From NCBI GenBank assembly GCA_016302655.1, contig JAEDNF010000086.1, positions 1-6,886 of the forward strand: 6,886 bases of DNA, read 5' to 3'. The notes below the pieces were generated by a model, which did not search any database, was not told the DNA's origin, and worked only from the letters and a program-made list of their open reading frames with translations. Shown one piece after another: positions 1-6,335 of the stretch (the stretch's first letter is position 1; every line of letters begins with the position of its first letter). This DNA is from Oscillospiraceae bacterium. Lineage in GTDB: Bacteria > Bacillota > Clostridia > Oscillospirales > Ruminococcaceae. Both the position numbers and the translations under genes were made by a program.

Positions 1-2318
1 TATCGGATAATTCTATTGCTGTAGGTCTTGATGCGGCTGATGTATGGGCAAATTCATCGAAGAATGAAGCAGGCAGTGATACCGATGCTTCATATTCTGC
101 ATATTATAACGGATACGCCGATACAAAAGCATTTATCGAAAAGGGTTTTGCTGATTTTATTAACGTTGATGCACCTGGCTCGCTTGACGATGAGTCTCTC
201 GGTTTTGAAAGCGTCTGCTCCTGGTGGAGTTCTGTAGCAAAAGAATCCGATGTTCCATTCTATGTTGTTCATCATAACGAAAAAATAGGAACAGAAGAGA
301 CGGGATGGGGAGTCGAGGATCAACTTTTAAAACAGCTTGCTACGGCGGATGAACTTGATAATTACTGCGGAAGCGTGTTCTTCTCGGCACAGTCTCTTGA
401 AGAAGACCCTTTAGGCACTACTCAAACGCTACAAAAGTATTTTGATGAACAGATTAATGTTTCGAGCTTGTTTGAAGACCTTGAAATGACTTCTCCTTAT
501 TATACCAATTATTCAACGGATGATACTTCGGTAGCCTTTATGGGTACTTTTGATGAAAACTTTGATGTTTATTTTGACGGTGAAAAGCTGTCGCTTAACG
601 ACGCTGGAAATTTCTATTTTGAGAAACAGCTTGAAGTCGGTATGAACACCTTTGTAATAACTCATAAAGGTAAGACGATTTATTACAACATTGAGAGAAC
701 AATAAATGTGCTGAAATCGATCGGCAGTTCTATTGTCCAGGGAAAATCGCTCAGTGTTGACGGCGGTTCTTCTGTTTCAATTCTTGCTATTGCTTATAAA
801 GGTTCTTATGTTACTGCTTCGCTTAACGGCGCTACTATTGAGTTAAAGGAGAACGCAAAATCCGATTTTGTCGATATTAACTCTTCGTATGCCGCTTTTA
901 CCGGTAAAATTAAAGTTCCTGAAGGAATTGTCGATGAAGAACAGTATCTTGGCAATATTGAGGTATCGGCTTCGTATGCAGGTTATTCAAGAACTTATAT
1001 CGGTGCCGATGTAACGGTAAATGCTGTTAAGCTTCCGGATAAAAATATTGAAATCATCGATGAAATACCAACCGACCAGAGTTCTTTCGGTTCGGGCGAG
1101 GTAGTAGGCAGTCTTACTGCCGCTGTCGGTGAAGATACCGAAGTTACTTATGTAAAACTCAATAAGAATTTTGCTTATATTTATGATGGAACCAATACCG
1201 ATTCTGTAAATCCTCCCAATGTCGGTCAGCTTCCCGAAGGAACACTTGATTATTATAAAAGCAGTTGGGATGAGTATTATGTCACAACTTCGGGTAAGCG
1301 TTTTCTTACAGAAGACGCAGAGCTTGTTAGCGGCGTAGGAATGGGTGATAATCCGCTTGTTGTCTCGGCTATAGGAAATATGGGCGGCGATTCTTACATA
1401 AAAATGTCTGTTGAAGACAGAGCTTCGTTTACAGTAACTCCTATAGGAAATGAGTATTATTCGGGTTATGACGGCGATTTTTATCTTGATAGTTTTACCG
1501 CAAAATATGTATATATAACTTTTGATAATATTACTTCTGTAACGACTCTGCCGGATTTTGACAATTGTTCTGTCTTCAGTTCGGGAGAATGGCAGCAGGT
1601 TGAAGTAAACGGTGTTATGAAGTTCAGACTGGTACTTACTCTTCGCCAGCCAGGAGTATATGCCGGAAACAGTGCTACTTATGATGAAGAAGGCAATCTC
1701 GTCTTTAAATTTGAGATCCTTACCAATGATATAAAGAATCTTACTATTGTTATCGATCCCGGTCACGGTGTAACCGAGTACGGTTATGACGATCCCGGTG
1801 CAATAGGTCATATTGAAGAGGCAGGGGCTAATCTCGCTGTTGCTAAAAAGCTTGAAAGCAAGCTTAAAGAGCTCGGCGTAAATGTAATCCGTCTAAATAC
1901 CGAGAGCCAGTTCTATGACACAATGCGAAGGCCTTATTACGCCCGTGATTACGGATGTGATTTGTATATAGCGATACATTCAAATAAGGCTGGATCGGAG
2001 AGTCCGAGAGGAACCGAGTGCTACTATTATACTTCATATTCACAGCCGCTTGCAGAAGCGCTGACAAATCATGTTTCTTTATATTTTACCAATAATGTAT
2101 ATTATGATGGAGCAGATTGCAACAGAGGTGCACAGTACAGTTATATGTGGACTACAAAACAGCAGGATTTCCCGTCAGTGCTTATCGAGATGGGATTTGT
2201 CAGCAACTACGAAGACGCTATGGCACTTGCCGATGATTCGCATCAGGACGGAATTGCTCAGGCAATACTGGACGGCATAAAGGAGTATATTTCAAGAAGC
2301 AGTATTTCTTCATACTGA
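1..2318 (+). CDS. Cell-wall amidase with GHL10-like and Ig-like domains, 5' partial
   Basis: The reading frame is open from base 3 (771 codons visible, TGA at 2316-2318), so the start and any signal peptide lie upstream. Visible residues 1-140 resemble the C-terminal half of a GHL10/DUF187-type TIM barrel: a Tyr-x-Asp-Thr segment, a GFADFINVDAPGSL strand, a VVHHNEKIG stretch and a SVFFSAQSL strand before DPLG. Residues 163-235 look like an Ig-like module (FMGTFDENFDVYFDGEKL, then GMNTFVITHKGK). Residues 236-575 are beta-rich and not assigned. Residues 580-768 form an Amidase_3 (N-acetylmuramoyl-L-alanine amidase) domain. Its likely zinc ligands are His588 (DPGHG), Glu606 (EAGANL) and His659 (AIHSN), and the catalytic Glu is 729 (IEMGFVSN). 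The family cleaves the bond between MurNAc and the stem peptide, outside the membrane. The catalytic set is intact, so it is probably active. Secretion is inferred from the family, not seen. A terminator follows at 2338-2367. Confidence 0.9.
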   Translation, partial: SDNSIAVGLDAADVWANSSKNEAGSDTDASYSAYYNGYADTKAFIEKGFADFINVDAPGSLDDESLGFESVCSWWSSVAKESDVPFYVVHHNEKIGTEETGWGVEDQLLKQLATADELDNYCGSVFFSAQSLEEDPLGTTQTLQKYFDEQINVSSLFEDLEMTSPYYTNYSTDDTSVAFMGTFDENFDVYFDGEKLSLNDAGNFYFEKQLEVGMNTFVITHKGKTIYYNIERTINVLKSIGSSIVQGKSLSVDGGSSVSILAIAYKGSYVTASLNGATIELKENAKSDFVDINSSYAAFTGKIKVPEGIVDEEQYLGNIEVSASYAGYSRTYIGADVTVNAVKLPDKNIEIIDEIPTDQSSFGSGEVVGSLTAAVGEDTEVTYVKLNKNFAYIYDGTNTDSVNPPNVGQLPEGTLDYYKSSWDEYYVTTSGKRFLTEDAELVSGVGMGDNPLVVSAIGNMGGDSYIKMSVEDRASFTVTPIGNEYYSGYDGDFYLDSFTAKYVYITFDNITSVTTLPDFDNCSVFSSGEWQQVEVNGVMKFRLVLTLRQPGVYAGNSATYDEEGNLVFKFEILTNDIKNLTIVIDPGHGVTEYGYDDPGAIGHIEEAGANLAVAKKLESKLKELGVNVIRLNTESQFYDTMRRPYYARDYGCDLYIAIHSNKAGSESPRGTECYYYTSYSQPLAEALTNHVSLYFTNNVYYDGADCNRGAQYSYMWTTKQQDFPSVLIEMGFVSNYEDAMALADDSHQDGIAQAILDGIKEYISRSSISSY

Positions 2319-2337
2319 TTTATAATATAAGCGTGAA

Positions 2338-2367
2338 AAGCCCCGATTTTTAATCAAATCGGGGCTT
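2338..2367 (+). terminator. Intrinsic terminator after the amidase gene
   Basis: A perfect 12-bp stem (2338-2349 with 2356-2367, AAGCCCCGATTT pairing with AAATCGGGGCTT) closes a 6-nt loop 19 bases after the amidase stop codon. The + strand tail is only moderately T-rich (GTTTT at 2371-2375 and further Ts). On the other strand the stem is followed directly by TTTT, so it could stop transcription in both directions. No convergent gene is visible. Confidence 0.85.
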
Positions 2368-2415
2368 CAAGTTTTGGATCTTTATTTGTTATGCAATAAA
2401 TTTCGATTGTTGTTA

Positions 2416-2443
2416 TTGGTTCTCATTTACGGATGACTATAAT
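2416..2443 (+). promoter_or_regulatory. Possible sigma-A promoter for the M50 protease gene
   Basis: TTGGTT (2416-2421) lies 16 bases before a perfect TATAAT (2438-2443). Transcription would start near 2450, giving a very short leader in which the AGAGGTG ribosome binding site (2455-2461) is almost at the 5' end. A second overlapping TATAAT (2443-2448) has no -35 at good spacing. The strong terminator upstream supports the need for a promoter here. The -35 match is only partial. Confidence 0.55.
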
Positions 2444-2466
2444 ATAATATCCGAAGAGGTGAGGAC

Positions 2467-3057
2467 ATGATATCAGTAGGTAAATTGAATCTTAAATTTA
2501 ATTTCAGTTTCTTCGCTGTTATTGCTTTTCTGTTTATTGCCGATACAAGCGGAATGGCGGTTTTGTCGCTTACTGCCTGTATTTTGCACGAAGGCGGACA
2601 TCTGCTTGCTATGGCTTTATGCGGTGTATATCCTGATAAGATAACATTTTACGGCGGAGGAATAGCTATCGACAAACTCGGTATGGAACAGATTTCCGAT
2701 GGCCGCAGGATTTTTATTCTGTCTGCCGGGTGTACGGTAAATTTTCTTATATCATCTGTATGTCTTTTTACTCCTGAAAATGAGATGATACAGGTGTTTT
2801 CAGCCGTTAATTTGCTAATAGGGATATTTAATGCGCTCCCCATTGGATATTTTGACGGTGCACGCATACTTGAAATTTTGCTTGTTCGCATTATGAGACC
2901 GTCGGCGGCTAATATCGTAAAGAAGATTATAGGCGTACTTTGTTCGACCTTAATTATCGCAGGAATAGTGTATTATTGTGTTTTCAGCGGAAAAACCGTA
3001 AGCATCTCTCTTGCCTTTGCTATGCTGTATCTTATAATTGCACAGTTTGTCGGATAG
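2467..3057 (+). CDS. M50-family (site-2) membrane metalloprotease
   Basis: The 196-residue protein is very hydrophobic, with about five or six membrane segments (roughly residues 13-24, 30-52, 81-101, 108-124, 148-170 and 175-195). It has the zinc-protease motif HEGGH at residues 41-45 (His41, Glu42, His45), a SAGCTVNF segment at 86-93 like the conserved glycine/asparagine site of M50 enzymes, and the second motif FNALPIGYFDGARIL with Asp130 as the likely third zinc ligand. These place it with SpoIVFB-like site-2 proteases, which cut substrates inside the membrane. It is shorter than B. subtilis SpoIVFB and shows no C-terminal CBS domain. The ATG is well supported by AGAGGTG five bases upstream. 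No SpoIVFA-like partner or obvious substrate is adjacent, so a role in sporulation or stress signalling is only a possibility. It is flanked by a terminator and by a separate promoter, suggesting a single-gene unit. Confidence 0.88.
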   Translation: MISVGKLNLKFNFSFFAVIAFLFIADTSGMAVLSLTACILHEGGHLLAMALCGVYPDKITFYGGGIAIDKLGMEQISDGRRIFILSAGCTVNFLISSVCLFTPENEMIQVFSAVNLLIGIFNALPIGYFDGARILEILLVRIMRPSAANIVKKIIGVLCSTLIIAGIVYYCVFSGKTVSISLAFAMLYLIIAQFVG

Positions 3058-3060
3058 GGC

Positions 3061-3089
3061 TTGAAATATAGCTCGGGATGTAGTAAAAT
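3061..3089 (+). promoter_or_regulatory. Sigma-A promoter for the radical SAM/DUF2344 pair
   Basis: TTGAAA (3061-3066) and TAAAAT (3084-3089) are separated by 17 bases, each one mismatch from consensus. Transcription would begin near 3096, about 32 bases before the ATG at 3128. The promoter starts just 3 bases after the stop codon of the M50 protease gene. No terminator is visible between the two genes, so readthrough from upstream may also contribute. Confidence 0.7.
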
Positions 3090-3127
3090 ATACAGTATTA
3101 CTAATAACCGAAACGGAACGATTTAAA

Positions 3128-4978
3128 ATGCTGAAAGATAAACTTGATAAAATCCTGCTGAAAGTTCAGAAACCTTCCCGTTATATTGGCGGAGAAGTCA
3201 ATTCTGTTGTTAAGGATAAAAGCAAAGTAGACATACGCTATGCATTCTGCTTTCCCGATACATACGACATCGGTATGTCTCATCTGGGAATGAAGATACT
3301 GTATTCGCTTAAAAACAGTATACCGAATTATTGGTGTGAGCGTGTATTTATGCCTCTTCCCGATATGGAAGAGCAGATGAGGAAGAACGGTATTCTTCTC
3401 TACGGTCTTGAAAGTCTTGAACCTATAAAAGACTTTGAATTTATAGGTTTTACTTTACAGTATGAGCTTTGCTATACTAATGTGCTCGCTATGCTTGACC
3501 TTGCAGGACTGCCTGTATATTCAAAGGACAGAAAGGATTTGTTCCCCATAGTCATGGGCGGCGGTCCGTGCGTATGCAATGCAGAACCGATAGCCGATTT
3601 CTTCGATCTTTTCGTGCTCGGAGAGGGTGAAGAAGTAAATCTTGAGCTTATGCGACTTGCAGAGCAGTTCAAAAAGAACGGAGGTACAAAGCAGGAGTTT
3701 TTGCGACAGGCCGCTCAGATAGAGGGTATATATGTGCCTTCGCTGTATGATATCGGTTATAACGAAGATGGAACTATAAAGGCTATAACCGCAAAAGACG
3801 GTGCGCCGTCAAGAGTAAAAAAACGCATTATAGAAGACTTTGATAAAGTCTTTACACCTGACAGCTTTGTTGTACCTTTTACTCAGATAGTACATGACAG
3901 ATCGGTTGTAGAGGTACTCAGAGGCTGTATAAGAGGCTGTCGCTTCTGTCAGGCAGGTTTTATATACCGCCCGTTCAGAGAGAAATCAAAAGAAACTATA
4001 GTTAAGCAGGTAAAAAGCCTTACAGAGACTACAGGTTATGACGAGGTATCGTTGTCATCTCTTTCAACAAGCGATTACAGTGATATTGAGGGATTGCTCT
4101 CGGATATAACGGAGTATACCGATGAAAAGGGAGTAAACCTTTCTCTCCCGTCATTGCGTATCGATAAATTCAGCGACGAAGTAGTAAATAAGATAAAAAG
4201 TGTCAGAAGAAGCGGACTTACATTTGCTCCTGAGGCAGGCTCACAGCGGCTGAGAGATGTTATCAATAAGAATATTACCGAAGAAGCAATATTCAAAAGC
4301 TGCAGAATTGCTTTTGAAGGTGGGTACAGCTCGGTCAAGCTGTATTTTATGCTCGGACTTCCTACGGAAACAATGGAAGATATAGCCGCTATAAAGGAAC
4401 TTGCAGATAAGATAATCGATTTGTATTACAACACTCCCGGCAGGAGCAAAAAAGCAATAAGCATATCTATTTCGCTCTCTACATTTATTCCGAAGCCTTT
4501 TACTCCGTTTGAATATGAACCTCAGGCAACAAAAGAGCAGATTGACGAGCGTCAGAAGTATCTGCTTGATATCATCGGCTCTAAGGGCAGACGCCGCATA
4601 GATGTCAGCTGGAGCCATTATGATACTACTATTCTTGAAGCTGTGCTTGCAAGAGGCGACAGAAGACTATCGGCGGTAATTTATGAGGCGTGGAAAAACG
4701 GCTGTAAGCTGGATGGCTGGAATGAATACTTCAAGCCTGATGTATGGAATAAAGCATTTGAAACAGTCGGTCTGGATAAAGCGTTCTATGCAAACCGTAA
4801 GCGTGAATATGACGAGACAGCACCGTGGGAACATATGGACATGCTGTTTGACAGAAAATTCCTTGTCAGAGAGAATATCAGAGCTCATGAGGGGAAAACG
4901 ACCGACAACTGTCGTGATAAATGCGCCGGATGCGGTATCAACAAATGCTTAGGAAAGGCTTGCTTTAAATATGAATGA
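3128..4978 (+). CDS. Radical SAM protein, TIGR03960-type, B12-binding-like N-terminus
   Basis: This is a 616-residue protein. The N-terminal region (about 30-200) resembles the cobalamin-binding-like Rossmann domain found in many radical SAM enzymes, with VMGGGPCVCNAEPIADFFD followed by LGEGEE. The radical SAM core (about 250-480) has RGCIRGCRFCQAG, in which Cys267, Cys271 and Cys274 form the CxxxCxxC site for the 4Fe-4S cluster that binds S-adenosylmethionine. SLSSLSTSDY and APEAGSQRLRDVINK are also typical of the family. The tail (595-612) has five cysteines, with a second CxxxCxxC spacing at 595, 599 and 602. The ATG is preceded by a modest GGAA site nine bases away. It overlaps the next gene by 8 bases, and in many Clostridia the two are neighbours or fused. 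The reaction and substrate are not known; an RNA- or ribosome-related role is only a guess from frequent neighbours in other genomes. Confidence 0.93.
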   Translation: MLKDKLDKILLKVQKPSRYIGGEVNSVVKDKSKVDIRYAFCFPDTYDIGMSHLGMKILYSLKNSIPNYWCERVFMPLPDMEEQMRKNGILLYGLESLEPIKDFEFIGFTLQYELCYTNVLAMLDLAGLPVYSKDRKDLFPIVMGGGPCVCNAEPIADFFDLFVLGEGEEVNLELMRLAEQFKKNGGTKQEFLRQAAQIEGIYVPSLYDIGYNEDGTIKAITAKDGAPSRVKKRIIEDFDKVFTPDSFVVPFTQIVHDRSVVEVLRGCIRGCRFCQAGFIYRPFREKSKETIVKQVKSLTETTGYDEVSLSSLSTSDYSDIEGLLSDITEYTDEKGVNLSLPSLRIDKFSDEVVNKIKSVRRSGLTFAPEAGSQRLRDVINKNITEEAIFKSCRIAFEGGYSSVKLYFMLGLPTETMEDIAAIKELADKIIDLYYNTPGRSKKAISISISLSTFIPKPFTPFEYEPQATKEQIDERQKYLLDIIGSKGRRRIDVSWSHYDTTILEAVLARGDRRLSAVIYEAWKNGCKLDGWNEYFKPDVWNKAFETVGLDKAFYANRKREYDETAPWEHMDMLFDRKFLVRENIRAHEGKTTDNCRDKCAGCGINKCLGKACFKYE

Positions 4979-5609
4979 GAATAACATCGCAGTTCGTCTG
5001 TTTTTTTCAAAAACCGGCAGAGCAAAATATATTTCCGCACTTGATCTTATCACCTGCTTTCAGCGTGCAATAAGGCGTACCGATATCCCGGTATGGCACA
5101 CACAGGGCTTCAATCCGCACACATATGTAAATGTAAATCTTCCGCTTTCACTCGGAAGCGAAGGAACTAACGAGTCAATGGATATAAAGCTTACAGAGCA
5201 GATGAGTTTTGAGATTATTTGCGAAAAGCTGAACGCCGTACTTCCTCCCGATATAAGAATTATAAAAGCGGCTTTTCCTGTTCGCAAACATACCGAGATA
5301 GAAAAGTCTGTATATTCCGTTAATATATCGTGTGATTTTGAAAAACTCGAGAGTTTTATGGAAAGTGAATCTATTGAGGTTGAAAAGAAAACCAAGAAAG
5401 GTATAACAACGCTTGATATAAAGCCTTTTACAGAGATAACAGACTATGAAGAAGGCAGATTTACGCTGATTATGCCGTCGGGCTGTGATTTTACTCTGAA
5501 TCCGTCTCTCTTCTTTGACGCTTTTGAAAATTACAGCGGTGAAGAGATACAGCAGTTGTCAATTGTCAGGACAGGAATACTGTGCAAAGACGGTTCGCAG
5601 TTTGAATAA
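4971..5609 (+). CDS. DUF2344 / TIGR03936 radical SAM-associated protein
   Basis: The 212-residue protein carries the DUF2344 signature: VRLFFSKTGRAKYISALDL near the N-terminus, FQRAIRR, then HTQGFNPHTYVNVNLPLSLG and a TNESMDIKL segment. No signal peptide or membrane segment is seen. Its ATG lies inside the end of the preceding radical SAM gene (ATGAATGA, 8-base overlap), so translation is probably coupled. AGGAAAGG at 4951-4958 is a candidate ribosome binding site but is rather distant (12 bases). The family almost always occurs next to, or fused with, the TIGR03960 radical SAM protein, so it is inferred to be its partner or substrate-handling subunit. Its biochemical function is not established. 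An RNase G/E gene, often the next gene in other Clostridia, does not follow here. Confidence 0.9.
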   Translation: MNENNIAVRLFFSKTGRAKYISALDLITCFQRAIRRTDIPVWHTQGFNPHTYVNVNLPLSLGSEGTNESMDIKLTEQMSFEIICEKLNAVLPPDIRIIKAAFPVRKHTEIEKSVYSVNISCDFEKLESFMESESIEVEKKTKKGITTLDIKPFTEITDYEEGRFTLIMPSGCDFTLNPSLFFDAFENYSGEEIQQLSIVRTGILCKDGSQFE

Positions 5610-5615
5610 ATAGGT

Positions 5616-5650
5616 TTATTGCTTAGTTTTGTATCGAAAGCAGTAATTTT
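5616..5650 (+). terminator. Weak possible terminator after the DUF2344 gene
   Basis: TTATTGCTT (5616-5624) can pair with AAGCAGTAA (5638-5646), giving 9 pairs with one G-U, around a 13-nt loop, followed by TTTT (5647-5650). The stem is A/T-rich and the loop large, so it would be inefficient. Its position, shortly after the stop codon and before a strong promoter, fits a terminator. Confidence 0.4.
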
Positions 5651-5674
5651 ACCGAAAAAATTCACAAAAAACTA

Positions 5675-5703
5675 TTGCAAATTTCGTATAAAGGTGCTAT
5701 AAT
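5675..5703 (+). promoter_or_regulatory. Strong extended -10 sigma-A promoter for rplS
   Basis: TTGCAA (5675-5680), a 17-base spacer and a perfect TATAAT (5698-5703) preceded by TGC (extended -10 element) make the best promoter in the window. Transcription would start near 5710. An A-rich stretch just upstream (about 5654-5671) may act as an UP-like element. A strong promoter is expected for a ribosomal protein gene. Confidence 0.85.
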
Positions 5704-5709
5704 ATTAAA

Positions 5710-5905
5710 GCATTTGAAATCCGCTGAGGGTATAATTATGCCTTTTGGCATATACTGTCAGCGTGTTTAATGCCATTAGTGCCACAGGCACAAAGACATT
5801 AAAACGGATAGTCCGCTGTGTTTAACGACAGATGCTGTCGTTTCCGCATTTAGTTTTGCGGAGGATAAGCCGACACAAGAATATCCGAAAACCAGGAGGA
5901 AAAAA
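5710..5905 (+). promoter_or_regulatory. Structured 5' leader of rplS, candidate L19 autoregulatory RNA
   Basis: About 196 nt lie between the predicted start site and the rplS ATG. Local hairpins are: 5722-5763 (CGCTGA/TCAGCG, with inner ATGCC/GGCAT and GTATA/TATAC pairings), 5766-5803 (TTTAATG/CATTAAA with inner GTGCC/GGCAC), 5805-5815 (CGGA/TCCG), 5824-5842 (AACGACAG/CTGTCGTT, 8 bp) and 5843-5862 (TCCGCA/TGCGGA). CGGATA (5805-5810) can instead pair with TATCCG (5882-5887), closing a branched structure just upstream of the AGGAGG ribosome binding site (5894-5899). None of the hairpins is followed by a U-run, which suggests control of translation rather than transcription termination. Ribosomal protein leaders, including L19 leaders, are known in Firmicutes. 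I cannot tell whether this matches a described family. Confidence 0.55.
5738..5770 (+). CDS. Possible 10-residue leader peptide in the rplS leader
   Basis: An ATG at 5738 opens a short frame coding MPFGIYCQRV and ending in TAA at 5768-5770. GAGGG (5726-5730) lies seven bases before the ATG, a good Shine-Dalgarno position. The frame runs through the first leader hairpin and ends in the left arm of the second, so translating ribosomes would disrupt both. It may equally be chance: the sequence is very short, resembles no peptide I know, and GAGGG partly overlaps a stem. Confidence 0.25.
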   Translation: MPFGIYCQRV

Positions 5906-6247
5906 ATGGACGCATTAAAACTCATTGCACAGGACAGCCTTAAGGCAGATGCACCTCAGTTCAATGTTGGTGACACTGTTAAGGTTCACGTACGCATCGC
6001 TGAAGGCGACAAGTTCCGTATTCAGATTTTTGAAGGTACGGTTATCGCTAAGAAGCACGGCGGCGTAAGCGAGACTTTCACGGTAAGAAGAGTAGCTCAC
6101 GGCTGCGGTATCGAGAGAGTATTCCCTCTTCACTCACCTACAGTAGAAAAGGTTGAAGTTGTAAGAGAAGGTAAGGTTCGCAGAGCTAAGCTCTACTATC
6201 TGCGTGACAGAGTAGGTAAGGCAGCTAAGGTTAAATCCAAGATATAA
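5906..6247 (+). CDS. rplS: Large-subunit ribosomal protein L19 (bL19)
   Basis: The 113-residue protein has the usual bL19 length and signatures: [59 protein letters not shown] and [19 protein letters not shown]. bL19 lies at the interface of the 30S and 50S subunits in the ribosome. The ATG follows a perfect AGGAGG six bases upstream. The gene has its own strong promoter and a long structured leader, and is followed by a two-part terminator hairpin before lepB. Identification is secure. Confidence 0.98.
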   Translation: MDALKLIAQDSLKADAPQFNVGDTVKVHVRIAEGDKFRIQIFEGTVIAKKHGGVSETFTVRRVAHGCGIERVFPLHSPTVEKVEVVREGKVRRAKLYYLRDRVGKAAKVKSKI

Positions 6248-6266
6248 GACCTTACATCATTTCCTC

Positions 6267-6322
6267 ATCGAATTTTCAAGGCAGCGGCTTGATGCCGCTG
6301 CGTAAATTCGATATTTTGTTTT
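6267..6322 (+). terminator. Two-part hairpin terminator/attenuator between rplS and lepB
   Basis: An outer 9-bp stem (ATCGAATTT, 6267-6275, with AAATTCGAT, 6304-6312) is stacked through a small internal loop on an inner 8-bp GC-rich stem (GCAGCGGC, 6281-6288, with GCCGCTGC, 6294-6301; loop TTGAT). It is followed by TTTTGTTTT (6314-6322). It is a good intrinsic terminator 19 bases after the rplS stop codon. No separate lepB promoter is visible in the 13 bases between the T-run and the lepB start, so lepB probably depends on partial readthrough. Confidence 0.85.
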
Positions 6323-6335
6323 GAAGGGACGCACT

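Noticed and set aside
987..1811. A 274-codon open frame on the - strand
   Set aside because: It lies wholly inside the amidase gene, resembles no protein family, and has the look of an antisense shadow from codon bias.
375..2318. A GTG at 375 as the start of the amidase gene
   Set aside because: The same frame is open back to base 3 and encodes recognisable GHL10-like sequence upstream of the GTG, so the true start lies before the window.
4241..4618. A 125-codon open frame on the - strand within the radical SAM gene
   Set aside because: The + strand frame is a clear conserved protein; the - strand product shows no recognisable motif.
5731..5736. A second TATAAT in the rplS leader
   Set aside because: The nearest -35-like sequence (TTGAAA, 5714-5719) is only 11 bases away, too close for a sigma-A promoter; the TATAAT at 5698 is far better.
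5710..5905. T-box or known metabolite riboswitch in the rplS leader
   Set aside because: I see no T-box sequence, no terminator/antiterminator pair with a U-run, and no conserved core that I recognise from a metabolite riboswitch; the downstream gene is a ribosomal protein.
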